A DNA stretch of 64,000 nt from Streptomyces sp. ISL-94. GTDB taxonomy: Bacteria > Actinomycetota > Actinomycetes > Streptomycetales > Streptomycetaceae. Below the pieces are notes generated by a model, which was given only the letters and a program-made list of their open reading frames with translations, ran no database searches and had not been told where the DNA came from. Shown here piece after piece: positions 8,152-18,010 of the stretch (position 1 is the first letter of the stretch; every line of letters begins with the position of its first letter). The stretch is taken from NCBI RefSeq assembly GCF_018614075.1, contig NZ_JAGGOZ010000074.1:1-64000 (forward strand), given 5' to 3'. The position numbers were made by a program, and so were the translations under genes.

Positions 8152-10563
8152 TTACTTAACGGCGGGGCCAACCTCGACCGTCATGACGAGACCGTCGTAG
8201 GTCTCCTTGGCGATCTTGATCTTGGTGTTGGTGTCAGTGACCTTCACCGAGCCGGTCGGGTTCTCGTCGTAGTAGTACTTGCCCTTGTGGTCGTCGAAGA
8301 CCAGGTTCGCGGGCTTCGGCTTGAGGAAGAGCTCCTCGCCGTTCTTGTGCAGGGTGAACGCGTCCGTCGAGTAGGCGCTGAAGGCCGCGTCGTACGGCTG
8401 GATCTTGTTCCGCAGCAGGGTGCCGTCGGCCCACTTCATGGGCTTGGCGTTGGCGTCGATCGGAAGGATCAGACCCTGGCCCGGGTGCTGGCTGGTGTTG
8501 TTGTCCTTCTGGGAGGTGTCCCACTGCCAGATGAGCAGGCCGTCCTGGTACGGGTAGTGCTCGACCCAGTTCGGCTTGGTGTTGGCGAAGCCGAAGTTGT
8601 ACGGGCCCACCTTGAGGGTGGAGTCGTACGAGACGTAGCGGCGGTTCTCGGCCAGGTAGTACTGCGCGTACTCCTTGGTGAAGCCGGCGCCGATGCGCGA
8701 GAAGCCCTTGCCCGTCCAGCCGTTGTCGCCGTTCTCGGCGCCGTCGGTGAACAGGGCGGAGCCGTCCGCGGCCAGGGTGACGGCGTCGGCGGTGAAGCCC
8801 TTGCCGCCCGCGCCGCCGTCCGTCTGGTAGCGGAAGCGGAGGTCGACCTTCTTGCCCGCGTAGGCGTCGAGCGGGAAGTTCAGGTTCTTCCAGGCACCCG
8901 AGACACCGGTCAGCGACGGGCTGCCGGAGGCGTCGGCCGGGATGGCCGCGCCGTCGGCGGTGCCGGCCAGCGCGGTCCAGGTGGCGCCGCCGTCCGTGGA
9001 CACCTCGGTGTAGAGGAAGTCGTAGTCGGCCTCGATGTCCCACCAGCCCTTGAGGGACAGGGCGGCGGACTTCTTGCCCGTCAGGTCGACCGAGCGGGTG
9101 AGGGTGTTCTTGAGGTCGTCACCCATGTTGCTCCACCACTGCGAGGAGCCCTCGGCGGGAGCGACGATGTCGGTCTTGACCTGCTTCTTCGGCAGATCGA
9201 CGACCAGCGCCTGCTTGTCCTTGGTGTTGTACTCGGACACACCCAGCTTGTGGGTGGACTTCGTCGCGGCCTTGGCCTTGTCGAAGTTCAGCCAGCCCAG
9301 CTGGAGCTTGTCCCAGGCGGTCATGTCGCCGGGGAGGTCGCCTATGGAGTCCTTGCCGTTGCCGAGCCAGGAGCCGGCCGACATCAGGGACCAGAAGCCG
9401 ACCGAGTTCTCGCCGCCACCGGAGGTGTCGTAGAGGTCCGGCAGGCCGAGGTCGTGGCCGTACTCGTGCGCGAAGACGCCGAGGCCGCCGTTCTCGGGCT
9501 GCATCGTGTAGTCGCCGACCCAGATGCCGGTGTCGCCGATCTGGGTGCCGCCGGCCTTGTTGTTCGCCGGGCCGGTCTTGCCCACGTCGGTGCCGTAGGC
9601 GTACCAGCGGTGCGCCCACAGCGCGGTGGTGCCCTGCTCGCCGCCGCCGGCCGACTCGTCCTCGCCCGCGTGGACGATCTGGAAGTGGTCGATGTAGCCG
9701 TCGGGCTCGTTGAAGTTGCCGTCGGCGTCGAAGTCGTTGCGGTCCCACTGGTCGTACTGGGCCAGCTGCGCCTTGATCTGCGCGTCGGTCTTGCCCGCCT
9801 TCTTCTGGGCCTCCGTCCACGCGGTGACGCCGTCGCGGACGGTGTCCCACACGTTGGAGCAGTTGGTCTGGCCGCAGTAGTTGGAGCCGTAACGGCCCTC
9901 GTTGTACGGGACCTTGACCCAGTCGGCGACCTCGCCCTCGACCGAGTAGCGGCCCGAGGAGGTCTTCTCGTAGTAGGTCTTCAGGGAGTTCTTGCCCTGG
10001 CCGGTACCGAAGTACAGGTCCTGGAAGTAGTCCCGGCTGAAGTCCTTGCGCCAGGCCGTGCTGTTGTTGCTGGCACGGTCGGGCTGCTTGATCGTGTTGC
10101 GCAGCGGACCGGGGGTGCCGCCGTACTTCGGGACCGAGGGCTTCGGGCCCGGGCCGTCCGGGTCGAACATGGTGGTGCTGTCGACCTGGTCGCCGAACTC
10201 GACGAGGATCGTGAAGATCTTGTCGGTCTTCTCGCGGCCGAGCTCGACGTACTTCTTGTCGTCGAGCTTGACGACCTTCGAAGCGCCGCGCTGCTCGACA
10301 TTCTTCTTGCCGCTCAGCACCTGCTCGAGAGCGGCCTTCCTCTGGGTCGCCGCCTGCTCGCTGAACGGACCCTTGAGGTCGTGCTCGACGACCTTCGCGG
10401 GGGCCGTCGGGTCCTGGCGGTCGGAAGCCGGTGCTGCCGGGCCGCGGTCTTCGGCCTGGGCGGCGGTGACGGTGAAGAAGGTGGCGCTGGTCGCGCATGC
10501 GGCCATGGTCACGGTGACGGCGGCAGCGCGGATCGCACGCCGTCTGGCGGAATTGGTGGTCAC
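8152..10563 (-). CDS. Secreted M6-family metalloprotease (immune inhibitor A type)
   Basis: An 803-residue exported zinc protease. The N-terminus has a Sec/Tat-like signal (RRRAIRAAA, then a hydrophobic stretch ending AAQA). A propeptide-like segment of about 100 residues follows, then the M6 catalytic domain with HEYGHDLGLPDLYD (HEYGH at 366-370). The C-terminal half contains beta-rich domains with a GGATWTAL-type repeat. Start is GTG at 10563, with GGAGGGG 11 nt upstream; a longer ATG frame lacks an RBS. Related enzymes degrade host or environmental proteins. The substrate here is unknown. Confidence 0.9.
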   Translation of the reverse strand: MTTNSARRRAIRAAAVTVTMAACATSATFFTVTAAQAEDRGPAAPASDRQDPTAPAKVVEHDLKGPFSEQAATQRKAALEQVLSGKKNVEQRGASKVVKLDDKKYVELGREKTDKIFTILVEFGDQVDSTTMFDPDGPGPKPSVPKYGGTPGPLRNTIKQPDRASNNSTAWRKDFSRDYFQDLYFGTGQGKNSLKTYYEKTSSGRYSVEGEVADWVKVPYNEGRYGSNYCGQTNCSNVWDTVRDGVTAWTEAQKKAGKTDAQIKAQLAQYDQWDRNDFDADGNFNEPDGYIDHFQIVHAGEDESAGGGEQGTTALWAHRWYAYGTDVGKTGPANNKAGGTQIGDTGIWVGDYTMQPENGGLGVFAHEYGHDLGLPDLYDTSGGGENSVGFWSLMSAGSWLGNGKDSIGDLPGDMTAWDKLQLGWLNFDKAKAATKSTHKLGVSEYNTKDKQALVVDLPKKQVKTDIVAPAEGSSQWWSNMGDDLKNTLTRSVDLTGKKSAALSLKGWWDIEADYDFLYTEVSTDGGATWTALAGTADGAAIPADASGSPSLTGVSGAWKNLNFPLDAYAGKKVDLRFRYQTDGGAGGKGFTADAVTLAADGSALFTDGAENGDNGWTGKGFSRIGAGFTKEYAQYYLAENRRYVSYDSTLKVGPYNFGFANTKPNWVEHYPYQDGLLIWQWDTSQKDNNTSQHPGQGLILPIDANAKPMKWADGTLLRNKIQPYDAAFSAYSTDAFTLHKNGEELFLKPKPANLVFDDHKGKYYYDENPTGSVKVTDTNTKIKIAKETYDGLVMTVEVGPAVK

Positions 10564-11010
10564 TTGATGTCGTTCCCCTCCCGCGGCCGCAACGTAGGTC
10601 GGAACATCTCCATAGGAGCGGGGGGTTCCGCGCGGCGCGCGTCTCAAGTGACGACATTTGACCGGAGAGTCGAGAGAAAAGACAGATCTTGACTTGTTCC
10701 TTACAACTGCACTATGCGGTCAGTCAGTTCCGCTATTCGGACGTTCCGCTGCCATATGGGGCGAAGGGCGCTTCCCGACCGTCCTCTAGTGCCTCACGAG
10801 CGCTTCCCGAGTACCTCCTGGCACCGTTTCGACCGGATTGGGGCCTGCCCGAGACACGCGATGTGATCCTGTGCGCCCCCCGTGCTCCGGCACCGTGGGT
10901 TAGGTCACGCTTACCGGTTGTTCCGCTCGGGCATCCCCCGTCGTAGAGTCACTTGACGCGCGACCTGGTTGAGCCGACTCCCCCTCCCCTCTCCGAGGAC
11001 GGATATCGCC
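10564..11010. other. Intergenic between divergent genes
   Basis: About 450 bp carrying the promoters of the M6 protease gene (minus) and the small membrane protein (plus). No gene, repeat or clear hairpin. The part from 10680 to 10800 is noticeably more A+T-rich than its surroundings, as expected for a promoter zone. Confidence 0.5.
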
Positions 11011-11283
11011 ATGCCGCGTCCGACTGCCGCACAGCTCGCCTACGGGTCCGCCACCGTCGTCGCGTCGACGATCGCCATGCTGCTGCTCTCGCAGACGAGT
11101 ACGGGGCTGGGAGTCGCGGTCATCTCCGCCGCCGCGCTCGCCCTGGGCCTGCTCGTCGCCCTCACCGTGCCTGCCCCGCAGCGCCGCGGCCGCCACGCGG
11201 CCCGTCCGGACGCGACGCGGGCCGCCGCCGCCCGGGTGCCGGGCCGCCGGCCGGCCGGCGCCGAGCAGCCCGTCCACCACTGA
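11011..11283 (+). CDS. Small membrane protein, two predicted helices
   Basis: A 90-residue protein. Two hydrophobic segments (about 8-28 and 32-54) are followed by a basic, alanine- and arginine-rich tail. Start 11011 is supported by GAGGAC 10 nt upstream. Function unknown. It is convergent with the RDD gene at 11362. Confidence 0.7.
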   Translation: MPRPTAAQLAYGSATVVASTIAMLLLSQTSTGLGVAVISAAALALGLLVALTVPAPQRRGRHAARPDATRAAAARVPGRRPAGAEQPVHH

Positions 11284-11361
11284 GCAACGCGGTGCGGGCG
11301 GCCTCCCCGGAGGGAGACCGCCCGCTGTGTGCTGCTCTGCTGCTGCCGCGCTGCGTCCGCG

Positions 11362-12099
11362 TCAGGTGGACTGGACGACGACGGTCTTGGCTGCCTTGTC
11401 GTGCAGGCCCTGCTGGTAGGGCTTGTCGACCAGGATCGAGATGCCCACGATGATCCACCAGAGGCCACCGCAGCAGAGGAGGGACGGCAGCCACAGGACG
11501 GCCGCTCGGCCGAAGGCAGCCTTGGACGAGGGCACGCTGCCGTCGTTGAGCATGGCGACCCGTAGACGCATCGCCTTCTTGCCGAGGGTCTGGCCGCTCC
11601 TGTGGGTGAAGTACCAGTCGTAGACGACGTAGGCGGCGATCCCGATCAGCACCAACAGCAGAACGCCACCGCTGGACCAATTGGCTGCGGCGTCGGACGT
11701 GTCCTCGCCCGTGTAGGGGTCGCCCCTGTAAGTGACCCCGATGATCAGGAACCAGATGAGCCAGATCGGGATCCCCACGATCAACCAGTCGATGATGCGC
11801 GCGACGAACCGCTTGCCGGTGTCCGCGAGCGGGGGCATGCCGGCGAGCGGGTCGGGCATGGCGTAGCCGCTGCTGCCGTACGGGTCACCCGGGCCGCCGC
11901 CGCCGTACGGGGGCGGCGGGGGCGGATACCCACCGCCAGCGCCGGAGCCGCCGTAGGGGCCTCCCGGCGGCGGGGGCGGGGTCCCGCCGGGGGGCGGCGA
12001 GCCGTATGGCGAACCGCCCGACGGGGGCGTCGGCTCCTGGGGCTTCTTGAGGAACGGGTCCTCCGGCGGCTCGCCCGGCGGCGGCTGATCGGTACTCAT
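11362..12099 (-). CDS. RDD-family membrane protein with proline-rich N-terminus
   Basis: A 245-residue protein. Residues 1-90 are low-complexity Pro/Gly/Tyr (PPPPPGGPYGG type). They are followed by an RDD domain with three hydrophobic segments: RFVARIIDWLIV, an internal helix pair, and a C-terminal part with GQTLGKKAMRLRV. Members of this family are poorly understood; some are linked to Na+/H+ exchange. A second RDD gene lies directly upstream on the same strand with a 76-bp gap, so the two are probably co-transcribed. Confidence 0.85.
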   Translation of the reverse strand: MSTDQPPPGEPPEDPFLKKPQEPTPPSGGSPYGSPPPGGTPPPPPGGPYGGSGAGGGYPPPPPPYGGGGPGDPYGSSGYAMPDPLAGMPPLADTGKRFVARIIDWLIVGIPIWLIWFLIIGVTYRGDPYTGEDTSDAAANWSSGGVLLLVLIGIAAYVVYDWYFTHRSGQTLGKKAMRLRVAMLNDGSVPSSKAAFGRAAVLWLPSLLCCGGLWWIIVGISILVDKPYQQGLHDKAAKTVVVQST

Positions 12100-12175
12100 G
12101 GCCCGAGTCGAACCCGGCTCCGGCGGCCCCGCAACGGAACCGCGTCCGTTCGGGGGCCGGGCGGCTCGCGGCGCC

Positions 12176-13828
12176 TCAGCGGGCCACGTACGTCTTCGCC
12201 GCCTTGTCGTGCCAGGCCTGCCGGCGCGGGCGGTCCACGAGGCACCAGAGGCTGCCGGGGAGGCCGAGGAGGGCGTACACGAGCCAGCGGCGCAGCGCAG
12301 CGCCGAAGCCGGGCGGGCGCAGGGTCGCGGTGGCCAGTACGCGCACGCCGAGGAGCTTCTTGCCCGGGGTGCGGCCCCAACGGGCGGTGGGCAGGGCCTC
12401 GTAGAGGACGCCGAAGAGGAGGACCGCGCCCAGGACCAGGCCGAGGTGGCCGGCGATGGTTCCGTCGAACAGCCAGACGGTGGTGCTGCGGCCGCGCGCG
12501 CGGGCGGCGTCCACCTTGGCCTCCAGGTGGGCGGTGGCGGCGGGCAGCTGGGGCCAGGCGGCCGCCGCTGCGACCGCCGCGAGGACGAGGGAGTCCAGGG
12601 CGCGGGCGACCGCCCGGCGCACGAGCCCGGCGGGGCGCACGGAACGCTCGGCCATCCGCTCGAACACGGCCCGGGGGGTACTGGCCCCCTCCGGCCGGGG
12701 TGCGGCGGACCGGGACGCCCCGGCGGGCCCGGCCGGGTGCCGCCCGGCGGCCTCCGAGGACTCCGGCGACGCCTCGGCGGGCCGGGGTGACCCGACGCCC
12801 CCGCGCGGCGTCCAGGCCTCCCCCTGGTCCGGGACCCGGGTGCCGGGCCGCGAGGCCGGGGCCGCGCCGCTACGGGGCTCCCAGGGCTCCTGGCGGGGCG
12901 CCTCGGCCGGAGCCGACGCCCGGGTGCCGGGCCGCGAGGCCGGGGCCGCGTCGCTACGGGGCTCCCGCGGCTCGGGACGGGACCGCTCGGTCGGCGGGGC
13001 CGTGGCGGGGGCGGAGGCCTCGACCGGGGGGCGGGACGCACCGCTGCGGGGCGGCCAGGGCTCCGGGCGGGCCGGCTCGGCCGGGGGCTGCTCCCGCCGG
13101 GGTGCCCCGGCCGGGGACGCCGGCGCCGCCGAGGCGGGCCAGGAGGTGGTGGCCCCGGAGCGCCCCGCACCGGGAGCGTCCGGCCACTCAGGGGCCGGGG
13201 CAGGAGCCGGGGCGGAGACAGGGGCCGGGGCCGGGGCAGGGGCCGGGATCTGGGCCGCCGGGGAGCGGACCGACAGGATGCCCGCCGCGGCCTGGGCGGG
13301 GAGCCGGGTCTCGGGCGTACGGGCGAGGGAGATCCCCGACGGCCGGCCGCCGCCGGGCTCCGGCTCCGGCAGGTTGCCCCACGACACCCGGTGGTCGCGC
13401 GGCCCGCCGAAGCCCGCCTGGTGGAGGGGATCGGCCTGCCACACCACGGGCTCCGGCTCGGGATCGCACCCCGGCGAGCGGTCTGGTGAGCGCTCCTGCG
13501 GGCGCTCCTGCGGGCGTTCCTGCGGGCGTTCCTGCGGGCGTTCCTGCGGGCGCTCCGGTGCCCGCTCCGGGGCCCGCTCCCGCGCCCGCTCCGGCAGCGC
13601 CTCCGTCGCGGAGGTCTCGTCCAGGAACACCGGACCCGTCTCGTCCGCCGGGGGCGCGGGGCGGCTCGTACCCGGAACCCAGGCGGCACCGTTCCAGTAC
13701 CGGACGTACCCGGGAATGGACGGATCGGGGTAGTAGCCCTCGCGGGCCGCGTGCTCGCCGTCACCAGGGGAGGCCGTCAATGTCCCCAACTCCGATCGTG
13801 GCTTGAGGCTTGTGCAAGGGAGGACCAT
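12176..13828 (-). CDS. DUF2510 and RDD domain membrane protein with low-complexity linker
   Basis: About 550 residues. The N-terminus holds a DUF2510-type motif (REGYYPDPSIPGYVRYWNG). A linker of about 350 residues rich in Pro, Ala, Glu and Arg follows, then a C-terminal RDD domain (GRTPGKKLLGVRV). The linker includes five 12-bp DNA repeats (13491-13550) encoding PQER units. Start 13828 has an excellent GGGGGAGG; a TTG at 13780 would give an N-terminus more like relatives and cannot be excluded. Function unknown. Confidence 0.8.
   Translation of the reverse strand: MVLPCTSLKPRSELGTLTASPGDGEHAAREGYYPDPSIPGYVRYWNGAAWVPGTSRPAPPADETGPVFLDETSATEALPERARERAPERAPERPQERPQERPQERPQERPQERSPDRSPGCDPEPEPVVWQADPLHQAGFGGPRDHRVSWGNLPEPEPGGGRPSGISLARTPETRLPAQAAAGILSVRSPAAQIPAPAPAPAPVSAPAPAPAPEWPDAPGAGRSGATTSWPASAAPASPAGAPRREQPPAEPARPEPWPPRSGASRPPVEASAPATAPPTERSRPEPREPRSDAAPASRPGTRASAPAEAPRQEPWEPRSGAAPASRPGTRVPDQGEAWTPRGGVGSPRPAEASPESSEAAGRHPAGPAGASRSAAPRPEGASTPRAVFERMAERSVRPAGLVRRAVARALDSLVLAAVAAAAAWPQLPAATAHLEAKVDAARARGRSTTVWLFDGTIAGHLGLVLGAVLLFGVLYEALPTARWGRTPGKKLLGVRVLATATLRPPGFGAALRRWLVYALLGLPGSLWCLVDRPRRQAWHDKAAKTYVAR
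13491..13550. repeat. 12-bp coding minisatellite, five units
   Basis: Five tandem copies of cgctcctgcggg or cgttcctgcggg inside the RDD gene. They encode repeated Pro-Gln-Glu-Arg on the minus strand. Copy number is likely to vary between strains. Confidence 0.85.
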
Positions 13829-14065
13829 AGCCAAGAACCTCCCCCCGACAGGTCCGGTAACGGGAGAATCCAAGCCTTCGGGCGAACCCCGGGCCATACG
13901 ACGGTTTTCGGTCACCCGACAGAATTCCGCCAATCTCCTTTTCGGTGCGCGAAGTCGCGTCATTCCCGGGCACAACCGAGCTCTCTCCGGGTGTGGGGCG
14001 CGATCCGGCCGTCCCGCACACCGAAGAGAAGCGAAGCGCACGCAGCGCACCGAAGTGAGGCCGCC

Positions 14066-14545
14066 ATGCACCACCCCGCCATCGAGCGCGAGCTGGAACT
14101 CCAGCTGGTCCTGTCCCCGGAGCGCAGCATCCCCGTACCCGCCCGGCTGCTCTACCTCACGGAGGACCCGTACGCCGTCCACATCACCTTCCACACCGGC
14201 TCCAGCGCCCCCGTGAACTGGACCTTCGCCCGCGAGCTGCTGGTCGAGGGGGTGTTCCGCCCCTGCGGCCACGGCGACGTGCGGATCTGGCCCGCCAAGG
14301 TCGACAACAAGGCCGTGCTCTGCATGGCGCTCAGCTCCCCCGACGGCGAAGTCCTGCTGGAGGCCCCCGCCGCCTCCGTGTCCGCCTGGCTGGAGCGCAC
14401 GCTGCGCATCGTCCCGCCCGGCACCGAGGCCGAGCGGCTGGGCCTGGACGACGCGCTGGCCGAGCTGCTCACCCCGACCCCGGCCGACGAGCTGCGGCTG
14501 CGCGACCCCTGGCCGTCGGACGAGTCGGCCGACGGGGACCTGTGA
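14066..14545 (+). CDS. ssgG: SsgA-like sporulation protein SsgG
   Basis: A 159-residue SsgA-like protein, a family confined to sporulating actinomycetes that steers septum placement and cell-wall remodelling in aerial hyphae. Family landmarks include YAVHITFHTG, WTFARELLVEG and the C-terminal SVSAWLERT. Its position next to a GlcD-type oxidase and near hppD suggests SsgG, which in S. coelicolor is needed for correct septum positioning. The paralogue assignment rests on remembered gene order. GAGG lies 5-6 nt before the ATG. Confidence 0.85.
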   Translation: MHHPAIERELELQLVLSPERSIPVPARLLYLTEDPYAVHITFHTGSSAPVNWTFARELLVEGVFRPCGHGDVRIWPAKVDNKAVLCMALSSPDGEVLLEAPAASVSAWLERTLRIVPPGTEAERLGLDDALAELLTPTPADELRLRDPWPSDESADGDL

Positions 14546-14567
14546 CGCCGCCGGGGTCGGGGCGCCG

Positions 14568-15950
14568 TCAGAACAGCTTGCCCGGGTTGAGCAGCCCCAG
14601 CGGGTCGAAGGCGTGTTTGACGGCGCGCTGCATCTCCACGCCCACCGGGCCGAGTTCGCGGGCGAGCCATTCCCTCTTCAGGACCCCGACCCCGTGCTCG
14701 CCGGTGATCGTCCCGCCCAGTTCCAGCCCGAGCGCCATGATCTCGTCGAAGGACGCGCGGGCCCGCCGCGTCTCGTCCTCGTCGGCCGGGTCGAAGCAGA
14801 CCACGGGGTGGGTGTTGCCGTCGCCCGCGTGCGCGCACACGCCGATGAGCAGGTCGTGCGTACGGGCGATGGCGGCCGTCCCGTCCAGCATCTCGGCGAG
14901 CCGCGAGCGCGGTACGCACACGTCGTCGATCATCGTGGCCGGCCGCAGCGTCTCCAGGGCGGTCAGCGACATCCGGCGGGCCTGGAGAAGCAGTTCGGAC
15001 TCCGCCTCGTCCTCGGCGGGGACCACGGCGGTGGCTCCGGCGGCCGTGCACAGCTCCCCCACGGCCGCGAGGTCCGCGGGGGCGTGCGGGGTGTCGAAGG
15101 CGGCGAGCAGCAGGGCCTCGGTGGTGTCGGGCAGGCTCATCTTCCCGAGGGCGTTGACGGCCCGGACGGTCGTACGGTCCATCAGCTCCAGCAGCGAGGG
15201 CGTCAGTCCGGCCTCCATGACGGCGCACACGGCCTCGCAGGCGGCCGCGGCGGAGGGGAACTCGGCCGCCAGCGCGAGCTGCCGGGGCGGCGCGGGGCGC
15301 AGCGCGAGCACCGCCTGGACGACGACGCCGAGGGTGCCCTCGGAGCCCACGAAGAGCCGGGTGAGGTCGTATCCGGCGACGCCCTTGGCGGTGCGCCGGC
15401 CGGTGCGCAGCAGCCGCCCGTCGGCCAGGACCACGTCGAGGCCGAGCACGTACTCGGCGGTGACCCCGTACTTGACGCAGCACAGCCCGCCGGAGGCGGT
15501 GCCGATGTTGCCGCCGATGGTGCACTGCTCCCAGCTGGAGGGGTCGGGCGGGTAGTACAGGCCCTGTTCGGCGACGGCCCGGGAGAGGACGGCGTTGACC
15601 ACGCCCGGCTCCACGACGGCGATCCGGTCGACGGGGGAGATCTCCAGGATCCGGTCCATCTTGACGAGGGACAGCACGATGCAGCCGTCCGTGGCGTTGG
15701 CGGCGCCGGACAGGCCGGTACGGGCGCCCTGCGGGACCACGGGGACGCGCAGTGCGGTGGCGGTGCGCAGGACGTGCCGGACCTGTTCGGCGGTCCGGGG
15801 CAGGACGACGGCGGCCGGGGTGCCGGCGGCGCAGAAGCCGGCCATGTCGGAGGTGTAGGAGTCGGCCACCTGGGGGTCGGTGATCAGGGCCTCGGGCGGG
15901 AGCCCTTCGCGTAGGCGGGCGGTGAGCCGTGCGGAGACGTCATCATCCAT
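14568..15950 (-). CDS. FAD-binding oxidase, GlcD/D-lactate dehydrogenase type
   Basis: A 460-residue flavoprotein of the FAD-linked oxidase family. The N-terminal PCMH FAD domain contains PQGARTGLSGAAN, the glycine stretch CTIGGNIGTASGG (about 143-155) and VGSEGTLGVV. The C-terminal half contains HAGDGNTHP and ends DPLGLLNPGKLF, typical of glycolate oxidase subunit GlcD and D-lactate dehydrogenases. No GlcE or GlcF partner lies nearby. The substrate is probably a 2-hydroxy acid. Confidence 0.88.
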   Translation of the reverse strand: MDDDVSARLTARLREGLPPEALITDPQVADSYTSDMAGFCAAGTPAAVVLPRTAEQVRHVLRTATALRVPVVPQGARTGLSGAANATDGCIVLSLVKMDRILEISPVDRIAVVEPGVVNAVLSRAVAEQGLYYPPDPSSWEQCTIGGNIGTASGGLCCVKYGVTAEYVLGLDVVLADGRLLRTGRRTAKGVAGYDLTRLFVGSEGTLGVVVQAVLALRPAPPRQLALAAEFPSAAAACEAVCAVMEAGLTPSLLELMDRTTVRAVNALGKMSLPDTTEALLLAAFDTPHAPADLAAVGELCTAAGATAVVPAEDEAESELLLQARRMSLTALETLRPATMIDDVCVPRSRLAEMLDGTAAIARTHDLLIGVCAHAGDGNTHPVVCFDPADEDETRRARASFDEIMALGLELGGTITGEHGVGVLKREWLARELGPVGVEMQRAVKHAFDPLGLLNPGKLF

Positions 15951-16074
15951 GGGGCCAGCGTGACACCCGGTGGGGGCACCTCCCAGCGGTAGCTGGGGGA
16001 CCATCGGTGTGAACACGCCCGCGCCCCTCTTCGGACACCGCGGTGCGCTCTTCATATTGACGCACAGTGACCCC

Positions 16075-17652
16075 ATGGACCGAACCGACCGTATCCACGG
16101 TATCGACGAGGAATCGCAGACGCCGGCGCCGCCCGTGACCTTCACCGGCCGCAAGACGCTCGTGGCGGCCGCGGTCGCCGTGGTCCTGATCGCCGGGGCC
16201 CTGCTGATCCGCCCGGCCAAGGCCGGTGACGACGCCCGCCCGCCGGGGCCGAGCGAGCGGGCCGCGGAGGCGGTCGGCATGGGCGCGCCCGCGGCGGCGG
16301 TGGACCTGACGGCGCTGGTCGCGGACCGGGAGAAGTGGGTCGCGGCGCATCCGGACGACGACGCCTCGTGGGCGGTGCTCGGCGCCGCCTGTCTGGAGCA
16401 GGCGCGGCGCACGGCGGACTCGGCCTGGTTCCCGAAGGCGGAGAAGGCGCTGAAGCGGTCGCTGGAGGTCCGCCCGGCCGAGAAGGGCAACTTCGACGCG
16501 ATGACGGGCATGGGGGCGCTGGCCAACGCCCGGCGGGACTTCGGGACCGGGAAGAAGTGGGGCGAGCTCGTACGGGCGCAGGCGCCGCGGCGCTGGACGG
16601 CGTACCCGGTGCTGGTGGACGCCTACACGGGCCTGGGCGACTACAAGGCCGCGCAGAAGGCGACGGAGCAGCTGCTGGAGCTGCGGACGGGGCTGGCGGC
16701 GTACGTCAGGGCCTCGCAGGTCTACCGGGACCGCGGCTGGCGCGAGGACGCGGCGGTGGCGATGGAGCACGCGGCGGGCGCGGCGAAGACCCCGGCGGAG
16801 AAGGCGTACGCGCTGTTCCGGCTCGGGGAGCTGTCCTGGGAGCGGGGCGACGCGGCGCAGGCGCTGCGGCTGTACGAGGGTTCGCTGAGGACGGATCCGG
16901 CGCAGGCGGAGGCGCTGGGCGGCCGGGCGCGGGCGCTGGCCGCGCTGGGGCGCGACGGTGAGGCGGTGCGGGACTACCGGCTGGCGCTGGGGCGCACTCC
17001 GCTGCCGCGGCTGGCGCTGGAGCTGGGCGAGCTGCTGGACTCCCTGGGCCGCGGGGAGGAGGCGCGCGCGCCGTACGGAATGCTGAGCGCGCTGGCGTCG
17101 CGGGACGATGCGAACGGCGTCGACGACGACGTGGTGCTGGGCCTGTACGAGGCGGACCACGGCGATCCGGCGGCGGCGGTGCGCAGGCTGTCGGAGGAGT
17201 GGACGCGGCACAAGAGCGTGCAGGTGGCGGATGCGCTGGGGTGGGCGCTGCACCAGGCGGGCGAGGACGCGGCGGGGCTGGAGTACGCGAAGAAGGCGAC
17301 GGATCTGGGCCTGCGCAGTGCGGACTTCTCCTTCCACCGGGCGATGATCGAGCGGGGCCTCGGCGACGAGGCGGCGACGCGGCGCCACCTCGAGGAGGCC
17401 ATGCGCACGAACCCGCACTTCTCGCCCCTGCGGGCCCCGCTGGCGAAGGAGGCCCTGACGGCGATCGGCCAACCGCCCCCGGGCGGCCCGGAAAACCTCC
17501 TGCCGACCACCCCGTGGGTCGCCCCGGAGCTCCCGAAGGCGGCGCCGCAGCCGCAGCCTAAGCCGGCTGCGGCGAAGCGGGAGAAGCCGGAGAAGCCGGA
17601 GAAGTCCGCGCCGAAACCGGAGAAGCCCGCGCCCAAGCCCGGCACGCCGTAA
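16075..17652 (+). CDS. Membrane-anchored TPR protein
   Basis: A 525-residue protein. A cytoplasmic N-terminus of about 25 residues is followed by one transmembrane segment (about 28-45), then many tetratricopeptide-type helical repeats (roughly 100-450) and a Lys/Pro/Glu-rich tail (KPEKPEKS type). TPR arrays mediate protein-protein contacts. The partner is unknown. Start 16075 lacks a clear RBS; a longer frame from 15970 looks less likely. Confidence 0.78.
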   Translation: MDRTDRIHGIDEESQTPAPPVTFTGRKTLVAAAVAVVLIAGALLIRPAKAGDDARPPGPSERAAEAVGMGAPAAAVDLTALVADREKWVAAHPDDDASWAVLGAACLEQARRTADSAWFPKAEKALKRSLEVRPAEKGNFDAMTGMGALANARRDFGTGKKWGELVRAQAPRRWTAYPVLVDAYTGLGDYKAAQKATEQLLELRTGLAAYVRASQVYRDRGWREDAAVAMEHAAGAAKTPAEKAYALFRLGELSWERGDAAQALRLYEGSLRTDPAQAEALGGRARALAALGRDGEAVRDYRLALGRTPLPRLALELGELLDSLGRGEEARAPYGMLSALASRDDANGVDDDVVLGLYEADHGDPAAAVRRLSEEWTRHKSVQVADALGWALHQAGEDAAGLEYAKKATDLGLRSADFSFHRAMIERGLGDEAATRRHLEEAMRTNPHFSPLRAPLAKEALTAIGQPPPGGPENLLPTTPWVAPELPKAAPQPQPKPAAAKREKPEKPEKSAPKPEKPAPKPGTP

Positions 17653-18010
17653 CACCCGGACCGGACGCTCCCGCCCGTAGGGTCCCGGTGGTCGCCGCCG
17701 TATTGGCCCATCCCCCGTGGTCATTGGTGAACATGGCGCCGAGGCCCTGCCGGCGGCCGGCGGCAGGGCGCCCGCCGGCCATGTTTCCATCCTCTGGACC
17801 ACCCGGTTTCATCCCGGGGAAGGGCCCCGGTGCCGGTCCGGCCCTGCGACCGGCGGGGCTGGTCCCCCGCCGGTCGGGGGGTGGCGCACGGCCACGGGGG
17901 CCGGGATCCGGACAGGGATCCGGAGATGCCGATACGGCCCGCCGGATGAACCGGCGGGCCGTATCGGTGCAGTGCGTGTCAGGGCACCGCGTATCGGGCT
18001 GGGGCGGGCC
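17653..18010. other. Intergenic with terminators between convergent genes
   Basis: About 360 bp with no gene. It contains a near-perfect palindrome at about 17742-17768 and an inverted repeat at about 17848-17875, likely terminating the TPR gene. The hppD terminator is at 17929-17967. Confidence 0.6.
17929..17967 (-). terminator. hppD terminator
   Basis: Perfect 17-bp inverted repeat (17929-17945 and 17951-17967) with loop atgaa, 43 bp past the hppD stop. Confidence 0.8.

Noticed and set aside
8131..10692. 853-codon plus-strand ORF
   Set aside because: Shadow frame antisense to the M6 protease; no recognisable domain.
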